Origin: Photobacterium kishitanii
GTDB taxonomy: Bacteria; Pseudomonadota; Gammaproteobacteria; Enterobacterales; Vibrionaceae
Length of the DNA: 64,000 bases
Reading direction: 5' to 3'
Assembly (NCBI RefSeq): GCF_003026355.1
Contig: NZ_PYON01000013.1
Span: 53,400-117,399 of the forward strand
Position 1 is the stretch's first letter, and the number at the start of each line of letters is the position of its first letter. Below the pieces are notes generated by a model. The model worked only from the letters and a program-made list of their open reading frames with translations. It did not search any database and was not told the origin of the DNA. Of this stretch, positions 41,190 through 50,952 are shown one piece after another. The translations under genes were made by a program, and so were the position numbers.

Positions 41190-41228
41190 AAAACCCTGTG
41201 TAACATGTCACGTGTTACACAGGGTTTT
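41190..41228 (+). terminator. Terminator between rsmA and apaG
   Basis: Perfect 16-bp stem AAAACCCTGTGTAACA/TGTTACACAGGGTTTT with a 7-nt loop, ending in TTTTCTTT, 36 nt after the rsmA stop. Confidence 0.85.
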
Positions 41229-41288
41229 CTTTATTTATCAGCCAACAATACTAAAATGAGAATAAACCATCAGCAAAGGATATTGCCT

Positions 41289-41672
41289 GTGAGTATCTCA
41301 TCCCCTCCAACAATCAAGTGTCATGTTGTTAGTCATTATCTAGTCGAACAATCACAACCAGAACTCCAACGCTATGTTTTTTCATATACCATTATTATCA
41401 AAAATTTAGGTCGTGGCTGTGCCCACTTACTTAAACGTTATTGGTTGATCACCGATGCCAACGGGAAAAAATTAGTCATTGAGGGCGAAGGTGTTGTAGG
41501 TCAACAACCGTATATTAACGCTGATGATGAGTTCACTTATACCAGTGGTACCGTTATTGAAACCCCTGTCGGCGTTATGCAAGGCCAATACACCATGGAA
41601 GATGAATTAGGTAATGCCTTTAAAGTTGAAGTAGCACCATTTCGACTAGCAATGCCAAACATTCTTCATTAA
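41289..41672 (+). CDS. apaG: ApaG/DUF525 beta-sandwich protein
   Basis: A 127-residue fibronectin-like (DUF525) protein of unknown biochemical role, always near apaH. Start chosen at the GTG at 41289 with AAAGGA 9 nt upstream; the frame extends another 28 codons but into the terminator hairpin. Family stretches: [38 protein letters not shown] and [12 protein letters not shown]. An in-frame ATG at 41256 is the alternative start. Order rsmA-apaG-apaH is conserved. Confidence 0.92.
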   Translation: MSISSPPTIKCHVVSHYLVEQSQPELQRYVFSYTIIIKNLGRGCAHLLKRYWLITDANGKKLVIEGEGVVGQQPYINADDEFTYTSGTVIETPVGVMQGQYTMEDELGNAFKVEVAPFRLAMPNILH

Positions 41673-41675
41673 TCT

Positions 41676-41707
41676 AATGCGATTAATTTCATGTTAATTA
41701 ACGCATT
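41676..41707 (+). promoter_or_regulatory. Hairpin between apaG and apaH
   Basis: AATGCG-A-TTAATT pairs with AATTAA-CGCATT (one bulged A, 7-nt loop), ending 16 nt before the apaH ATG and directly before its GGGAGC ribosome binding site. There is no T-run; it could be a processing or translation-control hairpin. Confidence 0.5.
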
Positions 41708-41722
41708 GATAATGGGAGCACC

Positions 41723-42541
41723 ATGGCGACTTATCTTGTCGGTGATATTCAAGGCTGTTTACCCGACTTAAAAAAATTACTGGCGCAAGCTAATTTCGAT
41801 CCTCACCACGATCATTTATGGCTCGCGGGTGATCTGGTTGCCCGCGGACCTGAATCATTAGAAACATTACGCTTTGTCAAAGCATTAGGCGATCACGCTA
41901 CCGTGATCCTTGGCAATCATGACTTGCATTTATTAGCCGTATCTCATCAACTCGCACGCGCTAAAAAAAGCGATAATATTCATCAGATTTTCACCGCAGA
42001 GGATGGCCAAGAGTTACTCGATTGGTTACGCCACCAGCCATTATTAGCCGAACATCCGCACTATCCATTTGTTATGGTGCATGCTGGCATTACGCCACAG
42101 TGGACACTTGAACAAGCCCGCCACCATGCTAGTGAAGTAGAGCAACTACTACAGTCTAATGACTACTTATGGCTTCTGAAAAATATGTATGGCGATGGTC
42201 CTGATTGGTGGCAAGACGATCTTTCGCGATTAGAACGATTACGGTTTACGATCAACAGCTTTACGCGAATGCGTTTTTGCGATCCTCAAGGACGGCTAGA
42301 TATGCATTGCAAAGTGCAACCTAACGATCCTGCCATCGGTGATTTAATCCCGTGGTTTGATGTCAAACGTAGTCAGCCATTAGGAAAAACCATTATTTTT
42401 GGTCATTGGGCGGCACTGATGGGCCACCAGGATGAGCACTGTATCGGTTTAGATACTGGCTGCGTATGGGGTAATAGCTTAACCATGTTACGTTGGGAAG
42501 ATGGACAACGATTTGTCACCGAGTGTCCACTCTACGCTTAA
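41723..42541 (+). CDS. apaH: Bis(5'-nucleosyl)-tetraphosphatase (symmetrical) ApaH
   Basis: Cleaves Ap4A to two ADP, and in E. coli also removes Np4 caps from RNA. 272 residues. Metallophosphoesterase motifs GDIQGC at about residue 7, LAGDLVARGPES at about 34 and LGNHDLH at about 63, with VHAGITPQW and FGHWAALMG further on, complete the dinuclear metal site. Good GGGAGC ribosome binding site. Confidence 0.96.
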   Translation: MATYLVGDIQGCLPDLKKLLAQANFDPHHDHLWLAGDLVARGPESLETLRFVKALGDHATVILGNHDLHLLAVSHQLARAKKSDNIHQIFTAEDGQELLDWLRHQPLLAEHPHYPFVMVHAGITPQWTLEQARHHASEVEQLLQSNDYLWLLKNMYGDGPDWWQDDLSRLERLRFTINSFTRMRFCDPQGRLDMHCKVQPNDPAIGDLIPWFDVKRSQPLGKTIIFGHWAALMGHQDEHCIGLDTGCVWGNSLTMLRWEDGQRFVTECPLYA

Positions 42542-42555
42542 TTTGAAGTTATAAA

Positions 42556-42580
42556 AATGCCGACAATGATTGTCGGCATT
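42556..42580 (-). terminator. folA terminator
   Basis: Perfect AATGCCGACAA/TTGTCGGCATT stem with a 3-nt loop. T-rich on the minus strand, so it mainly serves folA, but may also stop apaH. Confidence 0.8.
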
Positions 42581-42607
42581 ATCTCGCTGATGCAATATAT
42601 TCATCAG

Positions 42608-43090
42608 TTATGATCGTTCGAGGATCACGAACTCCATCGCATAAGCATTTTTATCATCGCTATTATGATGCTCTTTTGTTACCACTTGCCAATGATCTCC
42701 CCATTCAGGAAACTGAGTATCCCCTTTAAGATCTGCATCAATAAAAGTCAAATACAGTCTATCGGCTATCGGTAAACAGGCCTGATAAATGCTACCACCA
42801 CCAATGATCATTAACTCTGGTACATCACCAGCAACTAACTTGGCAGCGGCAATATCGTTGACCACCGTAATACCTTCAGCACTGAAATGAGGATTACGAC
42901 TAATAACAATATTTAATCGCCCAGGTAGCGGCCGTCCAATCGACTCAAAGGTTTTACGCCCCATAACAATCGGTTTACCTAAAGTGCAACGCTTAAACCA
43001 CGTAAAATCTGCAGGTAAATGCCATGGCATACTATTATCATTACCAATGATCCGATCATGAGCCATTGCAGCGATCATACTGATCTTCAT
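42608..43090 (-). CDS. folA: Dihydrofolate reductase
   Basis: NADPH-dependent reduction of dihydrofolate to tetrahydrofolate; the trimethoprim target. Start at the ATG at 43090 (MKISMIAAMAHDRIIGNDN), giving 160 residues, with GGAG upstream; the frame extends 11 codons. PWHLPADFTWFK holds the catalytic aspartate, and IVMGRKTFESIGRPLPGR and IIGGGSIY form the cofactor site. Converges with apaH, the common gammaproteobacterial order. Confidence 0.96.
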   Translation of the reverse strand: MKISMIAAMAHDRIIGNDNSMPWHLPADFTWFKRCTLGKPIVMGRKTFESIGRPLPGRLNIVISRNPHFSAEGITVVNDIAAAKLVAGDVPELMIIGGGSIYQACLPIADRLYLTFIDADLKGDTQFPEWGDHWQVVTKEHHNSDDKNAYAMEFVILERS

Positions 43091-43141
43091 CTTTGTATCT
43101 CCATTCACACTCTCAGTGCGCACATTATCATTCTGCTATCG

Positions 43142-43606
43142 TTATATCACAGGACGGCGACGATAAAATAATAACCCCGGCATTGCTAATCCAATTGCCA
43201 ATGCCGCCACAATAAACATCGCTTTTAGCACATTATCAATCATCAGCCCCCATAATTCTAATGAGAATCCACGATGATTAATTTCAACGATTGCAATCAT
43301 GGCTTTAAAGGCAAACACTCCCGGCACCATCGGAATCAATGCGGCAACAGTAAACACTTTAGGGTGTGCCAAAAAACGGTGCGACCAATGGACACCTATC
43401 ATACCAACGAGAGTTGCTGCGACCAACGTTGACCATTCGATCGAGATCCCCCAATGCATTAGCAAGAACCGCGTTCCATGACCAATCGCACCACCAATTG
43501 CACAATATTTTAGCGCTTTTTTAGGGACATTAAACACCAATGCAAATCCTAATGCAGGGATCATCGCAAGTAACATATCATTGAGTAACGCTAACATTAA
43601 CGTCAT
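43142..43606 (-). CDS. yjjB: ThrE-type threonine/serine exporter, C-terminal half (YjjB-like)
   Basis: About 154 hydrophobic residues, four to five transmembrane segments, matching the YjjB/DUF3815 half of the split ThrE exporter; for example FALVFNVPKKALKYCAIGG, GTRFLLMHWGISIEWSTL and HPKVFTVAALIPMVPGV. Start taken at the ATG at 43606 with a GGGGGTGG site; a GTG at 43615 is possible. It overlaps the yjjP-like gene, so both are one transcript. E. coli YjjPB has been linked to export of small carboxylates including succinate. Confidence 0.88.
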   Translation of the reverse strand: MTLMLALLNDMLLAMIPALGFALVFNVPKKALKYCAIGGAIGHGTRFLLMHWGISIEWSTLVAATLVGMIGVHWSHRFLAHPKVFTVAALIPMVPGVFAFKAMIAIVEINHRGFSLELWGLMIDNVLKAMFIVAALAIGLAMPGLLFYRRRPVI

Positions 43607-44406
43607 AGTAACCACCCCCAGACATCAAGCACATTCATCGCCGCCACAATCCCCATACAGGTTGATAGTGTCAATAAACTTGCCATTGTCCAACGAGCTA
43701 ACCCCATACTTGGAAAACCTTTTACCATATCAGCCACCGCATTAATTAACGGGAAACCAGGGACTAACATCAGCACTGATGAAGCCATGGCTAAAAAAGG
43801 CTGTTCTCCAATATTGTATACTTGCCCAAGTCCTGAAATTAAAGTGGTAACAAACGCGGTTATTGCAAAGTTTAACAACGGATTAAAATGATAGCTGGCT
43901 ATTTGCTGTCGGACACACATACCCACAGATGAAGCACAAAAGGTAAGTAAAAATACAGCCCAATCGCCACCAGCTAAACGACTAAATGCCGCGCATGATA
44001 AGCCAATCATAAGCGCAACTAACCAGCGATTATAACGTTGGGTTTTAAGATTTTCTAAACGATGTTGAACGTCATTACAATCCAATAATCCACGCTCAAC
44101 AAGAATGCAAATACGTTGAATATCAGTCACTATTTGCATGTTAATTCCCCCGTCTTGGCAACGACGCGTGGTGGTAATACAGCAACCTAAATGACGAGTA
44201 CTGATCACTATCGAACTCGCTGATAATGACACTTCAACATACTCAACCCCGAGTGCTAACCCGAGTCGGCGAGTGACATCCATGATAACCGAGCTCTCAG
44301 CCCCATGTTGCAATAACCGTTGACCAACCTCAATCGCTAACCGAGTCACTTGCCGTTGCTGAGCGTCATTCAACGGTTGGAGTGCTCTCTCCATGCCAAT
44401 ATCCAT
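43603..44406 (-). CDS. yjjP: ThrE-type threonine/serine exporter, N-terminal half (YjjP-like)
   Basis: 267 residues of the DUF1212 family: a soluble N-terminal part (about 1-110) with LQHGAESSVIMDVTRRLGLAL, then about five membrane helices. It pairs with the overlapping yjjB-like gene to make the two-component form of a ThrE-type exporter. An in-frame ATG four codons downstream (MERALQPL) could be the start. Both genes sit between folA and obgE on the minus strand, without a clear regulator. Confidence 0.86.
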   Translation of the reverse strand: MDIGMERALQPLNDAQQRQVTRLAIEVGQRLLQHGAESSVIMDVTRRLGLALGVEYVEVSLSASSIVISTRHLGCCITTTRRCQDGGINMQIVTDIQRICILVERGLLDCNDVQHRLENLKTQRYNRWLVALMIGLSCAAFSRLAGGDWAVFLLTFCASSVGMCVRQQIASYHFNPLLNFAITAFVTTLISGLGQVYNIGEQPFLAMASSVLMLVPGFPLINAVADMVKGFPSMGLARWTMASLLTLSTCMGIVAAMNVLDVWGWLL

Positions 44407-44488
44407 TTACAATCCATTATAAAAATACCTTTTGTAACAACTAGCATACCTAACCCGCTGCAGCCTGCGTTGATTAAGCACAAAAAAA

Positions 44489-44512
44489 AGCCACACCTCA
44501 AAAGGTGTGGCT
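44489..44512 (-). terminator. obgE terminator
   Basis: AGCCACACCT/AGGTGTGGCT stem with a 4-nt loop; T8 on the minus strand, 24 nt past the obgE stop. Confidence 0.9.
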
Positions 44513-44536
44513 CATTAGCATAAAGCTCGCTCGGAC

Positions 44537-45757
<1,221 letters not shown>

Positions 45758-45800
45758 TTAGCACTTATCATCGCGTAGTAATTATTGTCATGGACCTTGA

Positions 45801-46727
45801 CTATTTGCTCTGGCGAATAAACTTATGGCCTATAGCACAGCAAACAGCGCCACTTACCACAACCATAGCACCGAGATAGCCCCATATATTCAAAGAGACT
45901 GTCGCAACATATTGTGGCCAAGCCAAACTCGCAAGATCGACAAATAATATCGTAAACAAGGGAGTCAGTGTAATCACTGCACTCACTTGTGATGCTTGCC
46001 AACGTGCCATTGCTTCAGCAAATGCACCATAGCCAACAAGCGTATTAACACAACAGAATAACAGCATCCCTAATTGACGGTTATCCATTGTTAAAATTTG
46101 TTGTGGTTGTGCCATTGGGGTCAGTATTACAGCACAGATGATATAAATCATCAGTAATATTTGTGCTGATGAAAACTGCCGTAATAACCATTTCTGCGCT
46201 AAGCCATAAACGACCCACACTAACGCAGCGGCAACAGCAAGACTAACACCAAGAGTATAGCCAGAAAAACTGGTAAACAACTCAATAAGCCGTTCATTAA
46301 AAAATAAGATCAGCCCACTAATTAACGCAATTACACCAATAATTTGATGTCGGCCTAACTTTTCTTTAAATACCCACGCACTGGATACTAACAGCATCAC
46401 GGGGGCTAATTGGATAATAACTTGTACAACGGGAGGATTTAGGTATTTCAATGAACTGTTATACAGCACAAAGTTACCCGCAAGGCCAATACTGGCGATG
46501 GCTAGCACCACACAACTCATTCGCCCAAGATTTGATATCGTTGGTAATTGCTTTCGCCACGCTAAAAAAAGGCCTAAGCCAAACGCTGCAGTAATAAAGC
46601 GATACCAAACAATTGTAAAAGGATCCATCACTTCTACAGCTTGTTTCATTGCAATGGGTAATGCGCCCCAAAAAACGGCGGTTGTCATTGCAAGAAAAAA
46701 ACCAATCATGGGGCCGCGGTTAATCAT
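45801..46727 (-). CDS. DMT-superfamily transporter with two EamA domains (YhbE-like)
   Basis: 308 residues with ten predicted membrane helices in two EamA repeats (about 5-140 and 150-290). Start chosen at the ATG at 46727 (MINRGPMIGFFLAM) after GGAGGG. It sits between rpmA and obgE, the position of E. coli yhbE, so it is probably the YhbE equivalent. Substrate unknown; relatives export amino acids or other metabolites. A hairpin separates it from rpmA. Confidence 0.86.
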   Translation of the reverse strand: MINRGPMIGFFLAMTTAVFWGALPIAMKQAVEVMDPFTIVWYRFITAAFGLGLFLAWRKQLPTISNLGRMSCVVLAIASIGLAGNFVLYNSSLKYLNPPVVQVIIQLAPVMLLVSSAWVFKEKLGRHQIIGVIALISGLILFFNERLIELFTSFSGYTLGVSLAVAAALVWVVYGLAQKWLLRQFSSAQILLMIYIICAVILTPMAQPQQILTMDNRQLGMLLFCCVNTLVGYGAFAEAMARWQASQVSAVITLTPLFTILFVDLASLAWPQYVATVSLNIWGYLGAMVVVSGAVCCAIGHKFIRQSK

Positions 46728-46743
46728 AAACCCTCCAGATATA

Positions 46744-46770
46744 AAAAGCCCCGCCAAAAAGGCAGGGCTT
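46744..46770 (-). terminator. Hairpin after rpmA
   Basis: Eleven-base arms AAAGCCCCGCC/GGCAGGGCTTT, one mismatch, 5-nt loop, T5 on the minus strand, between rpmA and the DMT transporter gene; it probably reduces read-through. Confidence 0.8.
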
Positions 46771-46794
46771 TAATATTCGTGTCGATTCTGAAAA

Positions 46795-47052
46795 TTATTC
46801 AGCGTCGATAGATACGAATTTACGGTTTTTAGGACCTTTAACTTCAAACTTCACTTTACCATCAGATAGAGCGAATAGAGTGTGGTCTTTACCTAGGCCA
46901 ACGTTTGTGCCAGCGTGGAACTTAGTACCACGTTGACGAACGATGATGTTGCCTGCTAATACAGACTCGCCACCAAAACGCTTAACACCTAGGCGTTTGC
47001 TTTCTGAATCACGGCCGTTATTAGTAGAACCGCCAGCTTTTTTATGTGCCAT
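46795..47052 (-). CDS. rpmA: 50S ribosomal protein L27
   Basis: 85 residues, the standard length. It begins [20 protein letters not shown], the conserved N-terminal tail that reaches the peptidyl transferase centre, and contains [17 protein letters not shown]. Located 18 nt after rplU in the rplU-rpmA operon, with an AGGAGA ribosome binding site. Confidence 0.98.
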   Translation of the reverse strand: MAHKKAGGSTNNGRDSESKRLGVKRFGGESVLAGNIIVRQRGTKFHAGTNVGLGKDHTLFALSDGKVKFEVKGPKNRKFVSIDAE

Positions 47053-47070
47053 CTTTAAATTCTCCTGTTA

Positions 47071-47382
47071 TTAAGCGCTGATGCCAGTAATTTTGACTTC
47101 AGTGAACCACTGACGGTGGCCCATTTGCTTACGAGAGTGCTTACGACGACGGAACTTAACGATTTTAATCTTATCGCCACGACCGTGAGTAACAACTTCA
47201 GCAGTTACTTTACCGCCAGCTACGAACGGTGCGCCTACAGTTACTTCTTCGCCATTAGCTACTAAAAGTACTGAGTCAAATTCAACGTTAGCGCCAGTTT
47301 CAGCGTCTAATTTTTCTAAGCGTAAGGTTTGGCCTTCGCTTACACGGTGTTGTTTACCACCACTTTGGAAAACAGCGTACAT
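47071..47382 (-). CDS. rplU: 50S ribosomal protein L21
   Basis: 103 residues, beginning [18 protein letters not shown] and ending [32 protein letters not shown] is the conserved rRNA-binding part. First gene of rplU-rpmA; its leader contains a compact hairpin about 18 nt upstream of the start. Confidence 0.98.
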   Translation of the reverse strand: MYAVFQSGGKQHRVSEGQTLRLEKLDAETGANVEFDSVLLVANGEEVTVGAPFVAGGKVTAEVVTHGRGDKIKIVKFRRRKHSRKQMGHRQWFTEVKITGISA

Positions 47383-47400
47383 GTCTTACTCCGCTTCTCC

Positions 47401-47442
47401 GCATAGGCCATTTGCCACGTCTAAAATGGGCAATGGGTATGC
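47401..47442 (-). promoter_or_regulatory. Structured leader hairpin of the rplU-rpmA operon
   Basis: In the 5' untranslated region (minus strand), GCATA pairs with TATGC and CCATT-GCC with GGC-AATGG, with one bulged base and a 12-nt loop. The stem ends 18 nt before the rplU ATG and abuts the CGGAG-type ribosome binding site. Ribosomal protein leaders often carry autoregulatory structures; a protein ligand is inferred, not shown. Confidence 0.5.
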
Positions 47443-47660
47443 GCTTAATCTTGTCATCAATAGGGCGCGAATGTTACGCGAAAAGAGACTTTGTGGCAAG
47501 CCATTATGGAAAGAAAATTGGTGAAAAGCTGCCCAATACAAAAACTGTTTGAAATAGCTGTATTTGAGGTTATGACGATATGGTTATTTTAGTGTAAGAT
47601 TCCCGTATCAATTGAAAATATTTTCCGCCCTACGCGGCTAACAATCTTGCTGGATGTATA

Positions 47661-48632
47661 ATGGATTTTAAAGCTATCCAAGCGCTCACCGCCAACGATA
47701 TGGCGGAAGTCGACGCGAAGATACAGGCGCAACTTAACTCAGATGTTGCCCTCATTAATCAACTCGGATTCTACATTGTCAACAGTGGTGGAAAACGTAT
47801 TCGCCCCATGCTGGCAGTATTAACAGCACGTGCACTTGGCTATGAGGGTGACAAACACACCACAGCCGCGGCTTTTGTTGAATTTATCCACACCGCGACA
47901 TTGCTCCATGATGATGTGGTTGATGAATCAGATATGCGTCGTGGCAAAGAAACAGCCAATGCCGCTTTTGGTAATGCAGCCAGTGTTTTAGTTGGTGACT
48001 ACATTTATACGCGCTCATTTCAAATGATGACAAGCCTACGATCCTTAAGGATCCTTGATATCATGAGTGAAGCAACCAATGTGATCGCTGAAGGTGAAGT
48101 ACTGCAGTTAATGAACTGTAACGATCCTGAAACCACAGAAGCCAGCTACATGCAGGTGATCTACTCGAAAACAGCGCGCTTATTTGAAGCATCAACACAA
48201 ATTGCGGCCATTATTGCAGATGCACCAACAGAAATTGAGGTTGCGCTGCAAGAGTATGGACGTTATTTAGGTACTGCTTTCCAGTTAATCGATGACGTCC
48301 TTGACTATGTTGCCGACGGCAAAGAAATGGGTAAGAACGTTGGTGATGATCTTGCTGAAGGCAAACCGACATTACCTTTACTGCATGCAATGCATCATGG
48401 CGATCAAGCACAGGCTACAATGATACGTGAAGCAATTGTTCATGCTAATGGCATGGATAAGCTTGAGGCTATTTTGGCTTGTATGCACCAATATGGCTCG
48501 TTAGAGTACACTCAACAACGTGCTGAACAAGAAGCACAAAAAGCCATAGCGGCTCTAGCTCCAATTGCTGAGTCCGACTATAAGCAAGCACTGATTACGT
48601 TAGCCCATATGGCAGTACAACGTAAAAAATAA
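47661..48632 (+). CDS. ispB: Octaprenyl diphosphate synthase
   Basis: Trans-polyprenyl synthase making the C40 side chain of ubiquinone and menaquinone. 323 residues. First aspartate-rich motif in LLHDDVVDESDMRRG (about residues 82-96), second in LIDDVLDYVADGKEMG (about 210-225), plus SGGKRIRP near residue 43. Divergent from rplU, a conserved arrangement. Ends at a terminator at about 48648. Confidence 0.96.
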   Translation: MDFKAIQALTANDMAEVDAKIQAQLNSDVALINQLGFYIVNSGGKRIRPMLAVLTARALGYEGDKHTTAAAFVEFIHTATLLHDDVVDESDMRRGKETANAAFGNAASVLVGDYIYTRSFQMMTSLRSLRILDIMSEATNVIAEGEVLQLMNCNDPETTEASYMQVIYSKTARLFEASTQIAAIIADAPTEIEVALQEYGRYLGTAFQLIDDVLDYVADGKEMGKNVGDDLAEGKPTLPLLHAMHHGDQAQATMIREAIVHANGMDKLEAILACMHQYGSLEYTQQRAEQEAQKAIAALAPIAESDYKQALITLAHMAVQRKK

Positions 48633-48647
48633 TCCCCTTTTTATCAA

Positions 48648-48675
48648 AACCTGTCCTAGTGGCAGGTTTTTTTAT
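48648..48675 (+). terminator. ispB terminator
   Basis: AACCTG..CAGGTT stem with a T7 run, 16 nt past the ispB stop. Confidence 0.8.
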
Positions 48676-48776
48676 ATCCAATAACCTCCCCCCGTGATAA
48701 CTCTATCTACGATCGACGATGATCTATACTGTAGCTACTAGGTAAATAAAGTGCCTTATCGGCTAAGAAGGTGATC

Positions 48777-48968
48777 ATGGATATGAAGCATTTGACCAAA
48801 GGAATGTGGGTTGAATCTTATCATGGAGTAGGCAAAGTGATCGGCATTGATCATCAGTACCACTCAGTGATCGTCGAGCACCGCCAAGATCATCAATTAC
48901 AGTCAATAGATATTGCAGATCTTATCGAACAACCTCAACTCCATAATGGTTGCGAACGTTATTATTAA
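48777..48968 (+). CDS. Small protein of unknown function, SH3-like sequence
   Basis: A 63-residue frame starting MDMKHLTKGMW, preceded by AAGGTGAT 3 to 10 nt before the ATG; an upstream in-frame GTG would give 65. The sequence KGMWVESYHGVGKVIGIDH followed by a beta-rich VIVEH segment looks like a short SH3-like barrel, as in CarD/TRCF N-terminal or similar small domains. I do not recognise a family. It lies between the ispB terminator and the mdh terminator, so it has its own transcription unit. Codon composition is ordinary, which argues that it is a real gene, not chance. Confidence 0.6.
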   Translation: MDMKHLTKGMWVESYHGVGKVIGIDHQYHSVIVEHRQDHQLQSIDIADLIEQPQLHNGCERYY

Positions 48969-48988
48969 TATTCATAAATAACAGCCAT

Positions 48989-49017
48989 AAAAAAGCGGCT
49001 CTTTAGGCCGCTTTTTT
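48989..49017. terminator. mdh terminator
   Basis: AAAAGCGGC/GCCGCTTTT stem flanked by A and T runs between the small gene and mdh; bidirectional. Confidence 0.9.
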
Positions 49018-49038
49018 AATTCAAATAGTTAAGCTGGT

Positions 49039-49977
49039 TTATTTTGCAGCAAACTCTTCACCCAGTGTAATATCTGCACGTAATGTATCAAGCATGCTTT
49101 CTAATGCATTTTGTTCAAATGCACTTAATGTACCGTAGTCCATCACTTCTTCAATGCCATCTTTACCCAGTAATACAGGTTGAGCGAAGAAACGAGTATG
49201 TTTACCGTCACCTTCAACATAAGCGCATTCAACAACACCTTGTTCACCTTGTAATGCACGCACCATGGCTAAACCAAAACGACAGGCGGCTTGGCCCATA
49301 GACAATGTCGCAGAGCCACCACCCGCTTTAGCTTCTACAACTTCAGTACCTGCATTTTGAATGCGTGGAGTTAATGCTTTCACTTCATCTTCACTAAAGC
49401 TCACACCTTCAACTTGCGATAACAATGGTAAAATAGTTACCCCCGAATGGCCACCAATGACAGGTACTCGAATATCACATGGTGAAACGCCTTTTAGCTC
49501 AGCAACAAATGTTTCCGAACGAAGTACATCTAAAGTCGTAATACCAAATAACTTACGCTTGTCGTAAACACCGGCTTTTTTCAATACATCAGCCGCAATT
49601 GCAACCGTAGTATTTACAGGATTAGTAATAATACCAACACAAGCTTGTGGACACACTACTGCGATTTTTTCAGCTAATGATTTTACAATACCAGCATTAA
49701 CATTGAATAAATCAGAACGATCCATTCCGGGTTTACGTGCTACACCTGCAGAAATAAGCACAACATCAGCACCTTCTAGCGCCGGCGTTGGATCGTCCCC
49801 ACAATATCCTTTAATTGCTACAGGGGTTGGAATATGGCTTAAATCTGCCGCAACCCCAGGTGTCACTGGAGCAATATCATATAAAGCAAGATCTGAGCCT
49901 GCTGGTAAACGATTTTTCAATAGCAATGCTAATGCCTGACCAATACCACCAGCCGCACCAATTACAGCAACTTTCAT
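49039..49977 (-). CDS. mdh: Malate dehydrogenase
   Basis: NAD-dependent interconversion of malate and oxaloacetate in the citric acid cycle. 312 residues, like the enterobacterial and Vibrio enzymes. Rossmann motif [16 protein letters not shown] at the N-terminus, substrate-binding [12 protein letters not shown] with the mobile-loop arginines and the active-site histidine in [17 protein letters not shown] ribosome binding site. Divergent from argR. Confidence 0.97.
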   Translation of the reverse strand: MKVAVIGAAGGIGQALALLLKNRLPAGSDLALYDIAPVTPGVAADLSHIPTPVAIKGYCGDDPTPALEGADVVLISAGVARKPGMDRSDLFNVNAGIVKSLAEKIAVVCPQACVGIITNPVNTTVAIAADVLKKAGVYDKRKLFGITTLDVLRSETFVAELKGVSPCDIRVPVIGGHSGVTILPLLSQVEGVSFSEDEVKALTPRIQNAGTEVVEAKAGGGSATLSMGQAACRFGLAMVRALQGEQGVVECAYVEGDGKHTRFFAQPVLLGKDGIEEVMDYGTLSAFEQNALESMLDTLRADITLGEEFAAK

Positions 49978-50371
49978 GTTCGTTCTCCTTTACGATAGAA
50001 GTATATTTATTGAAGTGGGTACAACCTAATTCAGTTAATAATAGTAGTAACTGAATAACAATCTATGGACGTTATATTAAGCATAAAAAAAATACAATCT
50101 TCTCCCCCTCGCTTTGCGAAGTAACGCAGAATCCCATAAAAATGCACTCAAATGCTTTTATCAGACAAATAAAATAAAAAATTAATAATGACTCTGCTTT
50201 ATCAGATTTCAATTAATTAGTTATGATAAAACAATGACAAGAGCCACAATAAAAAATTTTATCTATGCCAAAAATGCGAATTCACATATTTATTTTGATT
50301 CAGTTTGTTTGCCAGTGAGTCACAGGTTATGCAAAAATGGCTCACCTCGTCCCTGTAGATAATATTTACTT
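49978..50371. promoter_or_regulatory. mdh-argR divergent intergenic region
   Basis: 394 bp between divergent genes, AT-rich and without supported ORF. It carries both promoters. ArgR-like half-sites such as GATTCA at about 50297-50302 are visible near argR, but no full ARG box (TNTGAATNNNNATTCANA) is convincing. A hairpin AAAATGC/GCTTTTA lies at about 50137-50160. Confidence 0.4.
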
Positions 50372-50842
50372 ATGCGAAATTCAGATAAACAAGAACGTTT
50401 AATCAAAGCGTTTAAATCAATTTTAAAAGAAGAAAAATTCAGTTCTCAAGGTGAGATTGTTGATGCGTTAAAAGCACAGGGTTTTGATAATATTAACCAA
50501 TCAAAAGTCTCTCGCATGCTAACAAAATTCGGCGCAGTCCGTACTCGCAATGCAAAGATGGAAATGGTTTATTGCTTACCGATTGAGCTGGGTGTTCCAA
50601 CAATCACTAGCCCATTAAAAGAATTAGTAATGGAAGTGGGCTTTAATAGTGCCTTAGTCGTGATCCATACCGGTCCCGGCGCAGCGCAAGTTATTGCACG
50701 CTTATTAGACTCTTTAGGTAGAGCGGAAGGAATCTTAGGTGTTGTTGCGGGTGACGATACTATTTTTATTACACCGACCAATAACATCACCACCAATGAG
50801 CTTTATGACTCGGTATGCGAGCTGTTTGATTACAGCAACTGA
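50372..50842 (+). CDS. argR: Arginine repressor
   Basis: 156 residues, the usual length. Winged helix N-terminus with [15 protein letters not shown] and the recognition part [20 protein letters not shown]-terminal hexamerisation and arginine-binding domain with [19 protein letters not shown] and [11 protein letters not shown]. Represses arginine biosynthesis and activates catabolism. The mdh-argR divergent pair is conserved in enterics and vibrios. Confidence 0.97.
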   Translation: MRNSDKQERLIKAFKSILKEEKFSSQGEIVDALKAQGFDNINQSKVSRMLTKFGAVRTRNAKMEMVYCLPIELGVPTITSPLKELVMEVGFNSALVVIHTGPGAAQVIARLLDSLGRAEGILGVVAGDDTIFITPTNNITTNELYDSVCELFDYSN

Positions 50843-50851
50843 TCGATGATT

Positions 50852-50914
50852 AGGGTCTATCTAACTTTGCGTAGCATCAATATCAATGCTCAAGAAATAT
50901 AGACCCTTTGTTTT
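50852..50914 (+). terminator. Two-tier hairpin after argR
   Basis: Outer arms GGGTCTAT (50853-50860) and ATAGACCC, inner arms AGCAT (50873-50877) and ATGCT (50886-50890), followed by TTTGTTTT. Probable terminator shared with ubiX on the other strand. Confidence 0.65.
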
Positions 50915-50952
50915 CAGTGTCTCCTTAATATGAGTGACACTCTGTTCCTAAA

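Noticed and set aside
50270..50310. ARG box for argR autoregulation
   Set aside because: Half-sites only; no 18-bp box with correct spacing could be found by eye.
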